Positions 6,520-15,239 of a DNA stretch of 64,000 nt are shown in pieces. Position 1 is the first letter of the stretch. Each line of letters starts with the position of its first letter. The notes under the pieces are model-generated. The model ran no database searches. It saw only the letters and a list, made by a program, of their open reading frames with translations, and was not told where the DNA came from. Both the position numbers and the translations under genes were made by a program. Source of the stretch: Clostridium sp. OM02-18AC (GTDB lineage: Bacteria > Bacillota > Clostridia > Lachnospirales > Lachnospiraceae); assembly GCF_003481825.1 (NCBI RefSeq), contig NZ_QULW01000020.1, forward strand, positions 4,792 through 68,791, given 5' to 3'.

Positions 6520-9294
6520 CTATTCGTCCTCACGGACGGCCGGGCTTTCTGCCTGCCCGGAAAGCTTATTTTTTGAATTCAAATGCATGTAATCATAAAT
6601 GTAAGCAATCTCACTTACAGGCAGAGCCACCCGGTAATGCCGGGAGATATCCTGAAAGCTGTCCCTTACCTGCCTGATAAATTCGGCGTGTTTTTGTTCA
6701 AATTCTTCCAGATCCTGGTAATTATCAATGGTCGTTTTTGTGACCAGTCGTTCCACCAGACAGCAAAGGTGGACATAAAGCCCGATCATGATACGTCCTG
6801 CGATCTTTCTTCCTGTGATCTTCTGAAGCCGTCCCACTGCCTGTTCCACTTCATCTAAAAGCTTGTCAGGATTTAAAATGGTAATGGATTCAACTACATT
6901 CTGCAGAGAGAAATTCTTTACCAGGTTCTGGTTAAATACTTCCATTTGTTCTTCATCCAGGTACTCTGAAAAAATGTTTGTCAGTTTTTCTGCGGAATTC
7001 ATGGAAATAATATCCTCTAAAGAAATAAAAGGAATTCCTTCGATTTCCGGATTAAAAAGCCCGATGATGCATTTTACATGGTATTGCTGGAAAATCTCAT
7101 CATGGCTGCCGTTTTTCATCAGCCGGTAATAATCATAAGCCACAAATTTTACAGGAATGGAAGTGGCGGAAGCTTTTAAGATCAGCTCTTTTAGCTTTTC
7201 CGTTGTGTCAATGCCGTTTTCTCCGCTGAAGATCACGGCGTCTTCCTTCTGTACATTGTGAATGATACGGTAGGTGCAGACATTGCTTTCGCTGGCCCGT
7301 TTCAGGATGTCTTCCAGCTTCTGGTTCCCACAGATGCCAAGGCCGATGTCAACAGCTAAGGCAGTGGAAATATTGTTGATGATGCCGATGTTTAAATTTC
7401 GCAGGCCGCCCATCTGGCTGTGGATCTGCTCTAAAGAACCCATATCCACCAGAAGTACTACGTCCTGACAGGTGATAAATCGTTCAATGTGTTTTTCTAG
7501 CAGCCCGGTGATGTCACTCATCTGCATGTCAAGAGGCATATCAATGGCATCGAATACCTTTCGCCCGATGATCTGGTTAGCGGCATCTGCAATACTGGAA
7601 GCTGTTGCATAGCCGTGGCTTAAGATAATACCAGCTGCGGAAAGTCCCTGGATCTTCTGGTTCTGGTTTTTTATATCTAAAAGCAAAAACAGCTGGTTTA
7701 AACTGTCTGCTTCAATGTCCAGATTCAGTTTGATCAGGTTTACGATCCTGGAACAGATGACTGATTCTTTTTCAAGAACAGCGCTTACAGCCTGAAACAT
7801 TTCTTCAATCTCGTCATGGTTTTGTTTCATCCAGTTGTCGATCAGATGGTCGCCCTGAAGCTGTATATATAAGCGGCGGGCAAGTAAGTGGCTGTATTTT
7901 TTGGAAAGGCTGATGCCATACATTTCACCTACATTTTCAAAAATCTGATTGATCAGCTGTTCGTAAGTGGAGATCTTGATGTTTACAAGCTTCTGTCCGT
8001 AGATCAGATAGTCGTAATAATCATTTAATTGTTTCCGGAATTCCATCATCAGGTCGTCAAAACTGAGCATATCCTGACGGTAATCTTCAAAGACATCTAA
8101 CATGATCTGGAAATACTGTACCGTCTGCCCCAAAGAGGTGTCACGGCTGTAACTGTTTAAGTGGATCATCCGTTTGTCTTTGTCTTCAACCTCCAGTTTT
8201 AAGGAGGAGAGCATATATTCCGGAAGGTGATAACTGTGGATAGCGATACCTTCGCTGGTTTTTTCCAGATAAGCTCCGGCACAGCTGCTGGTAACGCAGG
8301 TTTTTAATTCGTCGATGTTGTTTTCGTAGGAAAATTCCAGCATACAGTGGAAGGCGTTCTGGCTGATGCTTACATCTACGCCCATGCGCCGCCCTTCTGC
8401 TTTTAAGAAGGAGACTAACATTTCCTCTTTTTCATCGGCTGTGCGTTCATGCAATGTTGGGACCGGGATCACAATGGGAATCATCCTTGCAAGTGGCTTA
8501 TAAAGTGCTTCCGCCGGTGCTTTTGTGGTGGAAAATGCCAGTCTTGCATTGGACTCAAAAACATGTTCGTCATCATGATATCCTTTATATTGTCCCGAAA
8601 TTAAGTAGGAATAGATCAGTTCCTGTCCTGAAAATGGAAGTCTGTCAATTTCATCAAAGAAAAGGATGCCGCCGTTTGCCTTTGCAAGCCAGCCTTTTCC
8701 ATCTTCGCTGCCGCAAAGGGAAAGAGCAAATTTTTCTTCATTCTGGGCATATTCGGAGCAGTCTACTGTGATGTAAGGCGGGAGAGAAGCTGCGCCTGCA
8801 GTTCCGATTACCCGTTCATTTACAGCATATTCATACATCAGACTGGAAAGAAAAGCCTTTCCTGTTCCGCCGGCTCCGTTAAACAAGGCCGGAAGACCAT
8901 TTGGCGGGTATTTAACAGCTGCTTTACACTGCTCGATGCAGGAACTTAAACTCAGGTAATAACCGATGGCTTTCTGAAAATCTCTTTTCTTTTCATCGCT
9001 TCGGCATTTCCGCTGAAAATCGTCCATACCGGAGAATACGCAGGTTTCCAGAGAGACCTGGGCCTCGCGTTCAACATTTTTCTTATGAAAGAAATAAACA
9101 GGGCGGGAGTTGACCTTAATGGCCCGCTCTTCTTTTACTAACTCGTTCAGATACTGACTGGCCAGATTACGGGAAATGTTCAATGATTCGCTGATATGAT
9201 TTGCCGTAAAATATTTCAGATCCTTCAGAGCATAACCCCTGCTTATTTTTTCCAGGTAAAGATAAAGTTCTTCTTTTGTGCTGAGCATGTACAT
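6520..9294 (-). CDS. LevR-like AAA+/PRD transcriptional regulator lacking GAFTGA loop
   Basis: 924 residues from the ATG at 9294, which has AGGAGA just upstream; the longer frame begins at a GTG at 9333 without a ribosome site. Order of domains: N-terminal winged helix (HISESLNISRNLASQYLNEL), AAA+ domain with Walker A GAGGTGK and Walker B GGILFFDEIDRLP, a PRD-like region, an EIIA(Man)-like domain (ILSHGYATASSIADAAN with acceptor His), an EIIB-like segment and a C-terminal PRD (GLYVHLCCLVERL). LevR relatives activate sigma-54 promoters through a GAFTGA loop before Walker B. Here the stretch between FALSLCGSE and DGKGWLAKANGG is short and that loop is missing. Being first in the PTS operon, it probably senses EIIB/HPr phosphorylation and controls its own operon. 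Confidence 0.88.
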   Translation of the reverse strand: MYMLSTKEELYLYLEKISRGYALKDLKYFTANHISESLNISRNLASQYLNELVKEERAIKVNSRPVYFFHKKNVEREAQVSLETCVFSGMDDFQRKCRSDEKKRDFQKAIGYYLSLSSCIEQCKAAVKYPPNGLPALFNGAGGTGKAFLSSLMYEYAVNERVIGTAGAASLPPYITVDCSEYAQNEEKFALSLCGSEDGKGWLAKANGGILFFDEIDRLPFSGQELIYSYLISGQYKGYHDDEHVFESNARLAFSTTKAPAEALYKPLARMIPIVIPVPTLHERTADEKEEMLVSFLKAEGRRMGVDVSISQNAFHCMLEFSYENNIDELKTCVTSSCAGAYLEKTSEGIAIHSYHLPEYMLSSLKLEVEDKDKRMIHLNSYSRDTSLGQTVQYFQIMLDVFEDYRQDMLSFDDLMMEFRKQLNDYYDYLIYGQKLVNIKISTYEQLINQIFENVGEMYGISLSKKYSHLLARRLYIQLQGDHLIDNWMKQNHDEIEEMFQAVSAVLEKESVICSRIVNLIKLNLDIEADSLNQLFLLLDIKNQNQKIQGLSAAGIILSHGYATASSIADAANQIIGRKVFDAIDMPLDMQMSDITGLLEKHIERFITCQDVVLLVDMGSLEQIHSQMGGLRNLNIGIINNISTALAVDIGLGICGNQKLEDILKRASESNVCTYRIIHNVQKEDAVIFSGENGIDTTEKLKELILKASATSIPVKFVAYDYYRLMKNGSHDEIFQQYHVKCIIGLFNPEIEGIPFISLEDIISMNSAEKLTNIFSEYLDEEQMEVFNQNLVKNFSLQNVVESITILNPDKLLDEVEQAVGRLQKITGRKIAGRIMIGLYVHLCCLVERLVTKTTIDNYQDLEEFEQKHAEFIRQVRDSFQDISRHYRVALPVSEIAYIYDYMHLNSKNKLSGQAESPAVREDE

Positions 9295-9365
9295 GATTCT
9301 CCTGTTTCTTGATTTAACTTGAATTCTTTTCACGCGTTTTTAATATCTACCTGACTGCAAATACA

Positions 9366-9371
9366 ATTATA
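9366..9371 (-). promoter_or_regulatory. possible -10 box for the PTS operon
   Basis: A perfect TATAAT on the minus strand, 72 bases before the regulator start. No good -35 stands at 16-18 bases, as expected for an activated promoter. I found no sigma-54-type GG-N10-GC element in 9295-9567. Confidence 0.4.
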
Positions 9372-9493
9372 CAAAAAATAGCTTTGAAAGGAAGATGTTT
9401 TGAACGATTTCGCCAGTTTCACAAGGGATTCGTCAGTATCGATGAGGAAAATGATGAATTGTTTGATGGGTGAGAATGGCTTCGACACTAGAA

Positions 9494-9522
9494 TTGACAC
9501 TGTTATATAGGCTAAGTATGCT
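9494..9522 (+). promoter_or_regulatory. sigma-A promoter for the Cof-type phosphatase
   Basis: TTGACA (9494-9499), a 17-base spacer, then TATGCT (9517-9522). The gene starts 45 bases beyond and has a GGAGG ribosome site. Confidence 0.7.
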
Positions 9523-9567
9523 ATACTTAATGAATCATACAGAAAAATTCAAACGGAGGAAATCAAT

Positions 9568-10392
9568 ATGCACAACAAGAAACCAACCATTTATCTGGTG
9601 GCCGTAGACATGGACGGAACTCTTCTTCATAATGACAAAAGCATATCAGACTATACAATAAATGTTTTGAGAAAGATTGTTGAAAAAGGCATACTCCTGG
9701 TGCCGGCATCTGGCAGACCTTTAAATGGAATGAAAGCTGCTGTCTTAAATAATGTGAAAGGAATCAAATATGCCATCTGCTCCAATGGTGCCTTGCTTAT
9801 GGATGTACAAAAAGAAAAAAGTATCAGCAAGACAGGTATTCCCACAGAAAAAGCATTGCAAGCCCTTGCTTATCTGGAGCAATTTCCCGCGGCTGTATAT
9901 GTCCATACAGACAAAGGTACTTTCCGGGCAGAAGGCTGGGAGAAAACAGGGCTTTCGGAGAAATATCCTTACATCAGATTCAGCGAAGGAACTGTGAAAA
10001 ATCTGGGAGAGTTTTTAAGGACCAGCGGGGTAAACGTGATGAAAATGGGGGCTTATATCTTAACAGATGAACTGGCACAGAAACTTCTGGAAAAAGGAAG
10101 CCCCATACCAGGCATTATATTTCTGCGAACCGGCGATGGCATTATAGAACTAAACTCCACCAATGCTTCCAAAGGAAATGCACTGTATATACTTTGTAAA
10201 AAACTGGGGATACAATTGGAAAATGTTCTGGCTATTGGGGATAACGAAAACGATATCTCCATGCTTCAGGCTGCAGGCATTTCAGCCGCAATGGAAAATG
10301 CGGAAGATGATGTAAAACAGGCAGCAAAATTTGTAGCCGGAAATAATGAAGAAGATGGAGCAGCGCATTTTCTAGAGGAATGGGTTCTGTAA
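9568..10392 (+). CDS. Cof-type HAD-superfamily phosphatase
   Basis: 274 residues, normal for Cof-type (HAD-IIB) phosphatases. Motif I is VDMDGTLL (Asp14 nucleophile, Asp16), motif II is PASGRP, motif III the lysine of NASKGNAL, and motif IV GDNENDISML. Such enzymes dephosphorylate sugar phosphates, FMN or similar small molecules; the substrate is not evident. The gene is transcribed away from the PTS operon from its own promoter and is followed by a bidirectional terminator, so it is probably monocistronic. Its position next to a sugar PTS may mean it removes phosphate from an imported sugar, but this is only suggestive. Confidence 0.88.
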   Translation: MHNKKPTIYLVAVDMDGTLLHNDKSISDYTINVLRKIVEKGILLVPASGRPLNGMKAAVLNNVKGIKYAICSNGALLMDVQKEKSISKTGIPTEKALQALAYLEQFPAAVYVHTDKGTFRAEGWEKTGLSEKYPYIRFSEGTVKNLGEFLRTSGVNVMKMGAYILTDELAQKLLEKGSPIPGIIFLRTGDGIIELNSTNASKGNALYILCKKLGIQLENVLAIGDNENDISMLQAAGISAAMENAEDDVKQAAKFVAGNNEEDGAAHFLEEWVL

Positions 10393-10404
10393 AAAAATGG
10401 CAAA

Positions 10405-10446
10405 CAAAAACAGCCCGTAGACTTAACGTCTGGGCTGTTTTTGTTA
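10405..10446. terminator. bidirectional terminator
   Basis: AACAGCCC/GGGCTGTT stem with a further AGAC/GTCT pairing, flanked by an A run on the left and a T run on the right, so it works for the phosphatase gene and for the wall-binding gene on the other strand. Confidence 0.85.
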
Positions 10447-10455
10447 TCGTATTTT

Positions 10456-11442
10456 TTAATGATTCTTGATCCGTCCATCGTAATCCAGAATATATCCATC
10501 CGGAGTTGTAGTGTTTTTCAGCATTGCACCGGAATTGTCACAATAGTATTTTTCACCGTTCCAGTCGATCCAGCCGGTTCTCATGTATCCATTCTCATCA
10601 AATACATACCACTTGCCGTCAATCTCTTCCCAGGCATTCTTGCTGTAGGTGCCATCGCTGTGCTGATACCACCAGCCATTGTTGTCACTCTTCCACTCAC
10701 CGGAAACTGGGAGACCGCCAGCCTCACCTGCGCGGATTGCCTTAACCTGGTCCGCATTGTAGGAAACCACGTTGGATTCTACCCACTTACCTTTGTTGGA
10801 AGCATTCTCTCCATTGACCGGACGAACCTTTACCTGGTAGCTGGCCGGTCTGGTTATCTCGTTCTTTAAATTGTAGTTCGGCTCTGTGCTGGTACGCGCG
10901 GTTACGCCAACTGCGTTGCCATCGCGGTAGACCATAATTTCATAGCTGCCTGCACCGGAAATCGGGTTCCAGGTTGCAAAACCATTGTTTGTCAGATTTA
11001 CTGTCTCTTCCTCTGAAAAATCTGCCACATACTCAGACAGGGAAGGCAACTTTACAACCACCTTTAATGTTTCCGATGAATCTGCTTTCGATGCTTTTAC
11101 CAGAGTTGCGCCATCCAGTTTGATATCACTCAGTTTGGTAACGGAAAAATAATATCCATCTTCTGCACGCAAATAAATCGTAATTTCCGGAACATCGGTT
11201 GCTACCCACTCAAAACCGGTGTTATTGACTTCGTACGTATCATAGGAATACTTACTGCTGTCTTTTACATCAACATCGATGTCTTCCGAGCCGATCCGGG
11301 TCTCCGGTGTAATGGATGCTTCCACCTTCAAACTTACGGATTTAATTTTTTTTCTGCTGGCTGCCATAACCGGCATAGCCATCAGACCGGCAAACAATGC
11401 CGCCATCGTAAGCATTCCGAGCCATTTCTTTTTACTCATCAT
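10456..11442 (-). CDS. secreted protein with cell-wall-binding repeats
   Basis: About 328 residues. A signal peptide (KKKWLGMLTMAALFAGLMAMPVMA) is followed by beta-rich sequence with a fibronectin-like strand pattern (ATWNPISGAGSYEIMVYRDG ends one unit). The C-terminal 85 residues hold aromatic wall-binding repeats: GWWYQHSDGTYSKNAWEEID, GKWYVFDENGYMRTGWIDW and GEKYYCDNSGAML. Such repeats bind choline or other wall polymers and keep the protein on the surface. No enzymatic domain is seen. ATG at 11442 or 11439 may be the start; a longer GTG start at 11451 lacks a ribosome site. Its own promoter lies about 170 bases upstream. Confidence 0.82.
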   Translation of the reverse strand: MMSKKKWLGMLTMAALFAGLMAMPVMAASRKKIKSVSLKVEASITPETRIGSEDIDVDVKDSSKYSYDTYEVNNTGFEWVATDVPEITIYLRAEDGYYFSVTKLSDIKLDGATLVKASKADSSETLKVVVKLPSLSEYVADFSEEETVNLTNNGFATWNPISGAGSYEIMVYRDGNAVGVTARTSTEPNYNLKNEITRPASYQVKVRPVNGENASNKGKWVESNVVSYNADQVKAIRAGEAGGLPVSGEWKSDNNGWWYQHSDGTYSKNAWEEIDGKWYVFDENGYMRTGWIDWNGEKYYCDNSGAMLKNTTTPDGYILDYDGRIKNH

Positions 11443-11609
11443 ATTCCCCACTCTCTTTCTATCTTTGTTTGCAACTGTTTTGGCAGACTCACAGTTACCT
11501 CTTGTTTCCTGCTGTCCGTCATCTCTGCTTCCTTACTGTTTTGCAGCGTTTTCTATCGTATTTGTGAGTCACTGTTTTCTTCCAGACACAAATGGATTAT
11601 TACAGTTTC

Positions 11610-11638
11610 ACTCTATTACATCTTATTTCTAATGTCAA
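11610..11638 (-). promoter_or_regulatory. sigma-A promoter for the wall-binding protein
   Basis: Minus strand TTGACA (11633-11638), 17 bases, TAGAGT (11610-11615). It would give a leader of about 160 bases. The rest of the interval 11443-11768 is A+T-rich and holds only this promoter and the rny terminator. Confidence 0.6.
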
Positions 11639-11679
11639 GCTGTCTGGCAGATTCGTAAGTTTTCTCATAAAAATGTAAG

Positions 11680-11711
11680 AAAAAAGACCGGCATTTTCCA
11701 ATACCGGTCTT
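11680..11711 (-). terminator. terminator of rny
   Basis: AAGACCGG/CCGGTCTT stem (11684-11691 with 11704-11711) followed on the minus strand by a T run; 57 bases past the rny stop. Confidence 0.8.
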
Positions 11712-11768
11712 ACTTTTCTGCTAAAGCTTTGTGTTGCTGCCCATTGCTGGTTTGTTGCTGGTTTGTTG

Positions 11769-13313
11769 TTACTTCGCGTAATCTGTTACACGTGATTCGC
11801 GGATCACATTAACCTTGATCTGACCCGGATATTCCAGCTCATCCTCGATGCGCTTGGAAATCTCACGTGCCATCAGAACCATGTCATCGTCACTTACCTG
11901 CTCCGGGATAACCATGATACGAACTTCACGACCAGCCTGGATTGCAAATGATTTTTCTACTCCCTTGAAGGAGTTGGTAATTTCTTCAAGCTGTTTTAAT
12001 CTGTTGGTATATGTCTCCACAGTCTCTCTTCTTGCGCCAGGTCTTGCTGCGGAAATCGTATCTGCAGCCTGTACCAGACAAGGGATCAGACCCTGTGGTT
12101 CAACATCGCCATGATGGGACTCTACTGCATTGATGACAGTAGCAGACTCTTTGTACTTTCTGCAAAGATCTGCACCAAGCTGTACATGGGAGCCTTCCAT
12201 CTCATGGTCGATGGATTTTCCAATGTCATGTAATAAACCAGCCCGTTTTGCCAGACGCACATCTGCTCCAACCTCTGCGGCAAGCAGACCTGCCAGCTGT
12301 GCAACTTCGATGGAATGCTTCAATGCATTCTGACCGTAGCTGGTTCTGAATTTCATCTTACCAAGCAGTTTGATCAGTTCCGGATGGATTCCATGAATGC
12401 CAACCTCAAGGGCTGCCGCCTCACCATCCTCGCGCATGTTCGCTTCTACTTCACGCTGCGCTTTTTCTACCATCTCTTCGATTCTTGCCGGATGGATACG
12501 TCCATCCACGATCAGACGTTCCAGGGCAATTCTTGCCACTTCACGCCGTACCGGATCAAATCCGGATAATACGACTGCCTCAGGGGTATCGTCGATGATA
12601 AGTTCCACACCAGTCATGGTCTCAAGGGTACGGATATTGCGACCCTCACGGCCAATGATGCGGCCTTTCATTTCGTCGTTCGGAAGCTGTACTACCGACA
12701 CGGTAGTTTCCGCTACATGGTCTGCAGCACATCTCTGAATTGCAGTAACCACGTACTCCTTTGCCTTTTTGTCAGCCTCTTCTTTTGCCTTGTTCTCCAG
12801 ATCTTTGATCATCTTGGCAGTGTCATGCTTGACCTCTGCCTCAACGGATCTGAGCAGATACTCTTTTGCCTGTTCGGAGGTTAAACCGGAAATTCGCTCC
12901 AGTTCCTGTATCCCTTTTTCGTACAGAGCCTCAACTTCGCTGTTACGCTTGTTTAAGGCTTCCTCACGGGATGCAAGTCCGGCTTCCCGCCGTTCCATGT
13001 TCTCTGCTTTTTTGTCTAAGTTCTCTTCTTTGCTCAGCACACGTCGTTCATAGCGCTGAAGTTCAGCTCTTCTTTCCTTTGTTTCTTTATCCAGCTCATT
13101 CTTAGTCTTTAAGGACTCTTCCTTCGCTTCCAGGAGAGCTTCTCGCTTCTTTGTCTCTGCCGTCTTTAACGCTTCATCTATTATTTCCCTGGCTTTTTCT
13201 TCCGCGGTTCCGATTTTGCTTTCGTAAGCACTTTTCCGGTGCGCGGTCGCAACTGCCCAGCTAATAGGCGCCACAACACACAGTGTAATTACAACTGCTA
13301 TTATTGTTGACAC
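11769..13313 (-). CDS. rny: ribonuclease Y
   Basis: 514 residues, the standard length. Domains in order: N-terminal membrane anchor (IIAVVITLCVVAPISWAVA), a long charged coiled coil (about 30-190) rich in Glu, Lys and Arg, a KH domain (MKGRIIGREGRNIRTLE), and an HD domain with HDIGKSIDHEMEGSH. RNase Y is the membrane-bound endonuclease that starts mRNA decay in Firmicutes. The start codon is GTG at 13313 with AAGGAGG seven bases ahead; no ATG is better placed. It has its own promoter and terminator, so it is monocistronic. Next to recA-recX, as in other Clostridia. Confidence 0.96.
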   Translation of the reverse strand: MSTIIAVVITLCVVAPISWAVATAHRKSAYESKIGTAEEKAREIIDEALKTAETKKREALLEAKEESLKTKNELDKETKERRAELQRYERRVLSKEENLDKKAENMERREAGLASREEALNKRNSEVEALYEKGIQELERISGLTSEQAKEYLLRSVEAEVKHDTAKMIKDLENKAKEEADKKAKEYVVTAIQRCAADHVAETTVSVVQLPNDEMKGRIIGREGRNIRTLETMTGVELIIDDTPEAVVLSGFDPVRREVARIALERLIVDGRIHPARIEEMVEKAQREVEANMREDGEAAALEVGIHGIHPELIKLLGKMKFRTSYGQNALKHSIEVAQLAGLLAAEVGADVRLAKRAGLLHDIGKSIDHEMEGSHVQLGADLCRKYKESATVINAVESHHGDVEPQGLIPCLVQAADTISAARPGARRETVETYTNRLKQLEEITNSFKGVEKSFAIQAGREVRIMVIPEQVSDDDMVLMAREISKRIEDELEYPGQIKVNVIRESRVTDYAK

Positions 13314-13362
13314 AGGAGCACCTCCTTATTTAGTTTTCATTGTACACCAATACAACACTTCA

Positions 13363-13391
13363 ATTTTAAACTGTTTTGTGCATTATGTCAA
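13363..13391 (-). promoter_or_regulatory. sigma-A promoter of rny
   Basis: Minus strand TTGACA (13386-13391), 17-base spacer, TAAAAT (13363-13368), about 50 bases before the GTG start. Confidence 0.8.
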
Positions 13392-13427
13392 TAACTCTGT
13401 GGAAGTTCTTCGCGTCGTTCCTGTTCC

Positions 13428-13994
13428 TTATTCTGCTTCTTCAGACATACGGTCCGTGACCCTGCGGATGGCTTCGCTGCTGAATCCACGGCGTCCCAAA
13501 GCTCCCATAAGTCTCCGGTAATCCGCCAACTCCATGCGCTTTCCCGGCTCATAACCTTTCTTTAAAAGAAGCTTTCTGATCTGACTTTCCTCGTCTACTT
13601 CTTCCTCCTGGAGGGTAAGGTCAATGATGTCCCGGGATACGCCCTTACGCTCCAAATCAGCTCGGATCTGGCGGCGGCTTTTCCTGGATGCGCAGGAGCG
13701 GATGTAACGCCCGGCATAGGCCTCATCGTCCAAATAACGGTACTCTTTTAAAAAGAGTACCGTCTCCTCGATTTCTTCCGGGTTGTATTCCCGTTCTTTT
13801 AACTTCTGGCGCAGTTCCCGCTCTGTGCGGTCACGAAATTCCAGAAGTGCGAGTGCGCACTCCCGGACTGTTTTCCCGGAACCGTTTGTGTTTCTGCTTT
13901 TCTTCTCCGGTTTCTCCTTTTTTCCATACTGCAGTTCTTCCGGATGCAGGTCCTGCACCTGCACAATTCCATTCTGTAAATTCCAGACTTTCAT
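13428..13994 (-). CDS. recX: RecX, regulator of RecA
   Basis: 188 residues. After a charged, Lys-rich N-terminal 45 residues come three RecX helical repeats: ECALALLEFRDRTERELRQK, then IEETVLFLKEYRYLDDEAYA with YIRSCASRKSRRQI, and a third with LLLKKGYEPGK. RecX binds the RecA filament and limits its activity. It starts only four bases after the recA stop, so it is co-transcribed and shares SOS control. No terminator stands between recA and recX. Confidence 0.92.
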   Translation of the reverse strand: MKVWNLQNGIVQVQDLHPEELQYGKKEKPEKKSRNTNGSGKTVRECALALLEFRDRTERELRQKLKEREYNPEEIEETVLFLKEYRYLDDEAYAGRYIRSCASRKSRRQIRADLERKGVSRDIIDLTLQEEEVDEESQIRKLLLKKGYEPGKRMELADYRRLMGALGRRGFSSEAIRRVTDRMSEEAE

Positions 13995-13998
13995 GGAA

Positions 13999-15096
13999 TT
14001 ACTCCGCGTCGGTCAGACCAGCACCATCGTTTTCTGCATTCTGTGCGTCCTGTGCTTCTTCTGCAGCTGCATTTGCAGCCAGTGCAGTTACGGTCTCATC
14101 TGCCGGAAGACCGTGTTTCTCACGGACCTTGCTCTCTACTTCAGCACAGACTGCCGGATGATTGCGCAGATACGTCTTGGCATTCTCACGTCCCTGACCG
14201 ATCTTGGCACCGTCATATGCATACCATGCGCCGCTCTTTTCAATGATGTCGTCCTTCGCGGCAAGATCCAGAATGTCGCCTTCCTTGGAGATGCCCTGAC
14301 CAAACATGATATCAAACTCTGCCTCTTTAAATGGCGGAGCGATCTTGTTCTTAACCACCTTCACACGGACATGGTTGCCGATCACCTCGCCGCCCTGTTT
14401 GATGGACTCTACGCGGCGCACATCCATGCGGACAGAGGAATAGAACTTCAGGGCACGGCCGCCTGTGGTGGTCTCCGGGTTTCCGAACATAACACCAACC
14501 TTCTCACGCAGCTGGTTAATGAAAATAACGCAGCAGTTGGATTTGCTGATGATACCAGTCAGCTTTCTGAGGGCCTGGGACATAAGACGTGCCTGCAGAC
14601 CCACATGGGAATCACCCATCTCGCCGTCGATCTCGGCCTTCGGCACCAGGGCTGCAACAGAGTCCACAATGACAATGTCCACTGCACCGGAACGCACCAT
14701 GGTCTCGGTGATCTCCAGTGCCTGCTCGCCGTTGTCCGGCTGGGAAATGTAAAGGTTGTCAATATCGACGCCGATGTTCTTTGCATAGACCGGGTCTAAT
14801 GCATGCTCCGCATCGATGAAACCGGCAATGCCGCCGCGTTTCTGCACTTCTGCCACCATGTGAAGTGCTACGGTCGTTTTACCACTGGACTCTGGTCCGT
14901 AAATCTCGATGACACGCCCCTTCGGTACACCGCCAAGTCCCAGTGCGATGTCCAGACTGATGGAACCGGTTGGGACAGTCTCAATGTTCATGTTGGCGCC
15001 GGAATCACCCAGCTTCATGATAGAACCTTTTCCGTAAGACTTCTCGATCTGGGTAATGGCAGCATCCAGTGCCTTTAATTTATCGTCTTTATTCAT
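13999..15096 (-). CDS. recA: recombinase RecA
   Basis: 365 residues from the ATG at 15096; a longer TTG-started frame overlaps the GGAGG ribosome site and is rejected. Walker A is GPESSGKT (67-74). VIVDSVAALVP is the Walker B strand, INQLREKVGVMFGNPETTTG is loop L2, and the C-terminus is acidic, as usual. RecA forms filaments on single-stranded DNA, drives strand exchange and triggers LexA self-cleavage. A perfect sigma-A promoter and a LexA box lie upstream, and recX follows. Confidence 0.98.
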   Translation of the reverse strand: MNKDDKLKALDAAITQIEKSYGKGSIMKLGDSGANMNIETVPTGSISLDIALGLGGVPKGRVIEIYGPESSGKTTVALHMVAEVQKRGGIAGFIDAEHALDPVYAKNIGVDIDNLYISQPDNGEQALEITETMVRSGAVDIVIVDSVAALVPKAEIDGEMGDSHVGLQARLMSQALRKLTGIISKSNCCVIFINQLREKVGVMFGNPETTTGGRALKFYSSVRMDVRRVESIKQGGEVIGNHVRVKVVKNKIAPPFKEAEFDIMFGQGISKEGDILDLAAKDDIIEKSGAWYAYDGAKIGQGRENAKTYLRNHPAVCAEVESKVREKHGLPADETVTALAANAAAEEAQDAQNAENDGAGLTDAE

Positions 15097-15149
15097 GTTA
15101 TAATCCTCCAACTATAGAACCACTGCATCCACAAAGCTTTTTGCCGTTG

Positions 15150-15163
15150 CGAACAGATGTTCT
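15150..15163 (-). promoter_or_regulatory. LexA (SOS) box of recA
   Basis: CGAACAGATGTTCT fits the Firmicute LexA/DinR site CGAACRNRYGTTYC at all but the last base. It begins a few bases downstream of the expected recA transcription start (about 15170), where bound LexA would block polymerase. Confidence 0.85.
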
Positions 15164-15176
15164 CTTCAATGTTATA

Positions 15177-15205
15177 ATCATAGTATAAACCGGCTCAAAT
15201 GTCAA
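15177..15205 (-). promoter_or_regulatory. sigma-A promoter of recA-recX
   Basis: Minus strand TTGACA (15200-15205), 17-base spacer, TATGAT (15177-15182). Confidence 0.85.
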
Positions 15206-15239
15206 CCAGTTGTTGTCTTTTCATGTGGGAATTTAGGTT

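Noticed and set aside
9295..9567. sigma-54 promoter for the PTS operon
   Set aside because: No TGGCAC-N5-TTGCA-like element on either strand of the intergenic region.
13783..14799. 338-codon plus-strand frame across recX and recA
   Set aside because: Antisense shadow of two certain genes; sequence rich in Ser, Cys and Arg as expected of reversed codons.
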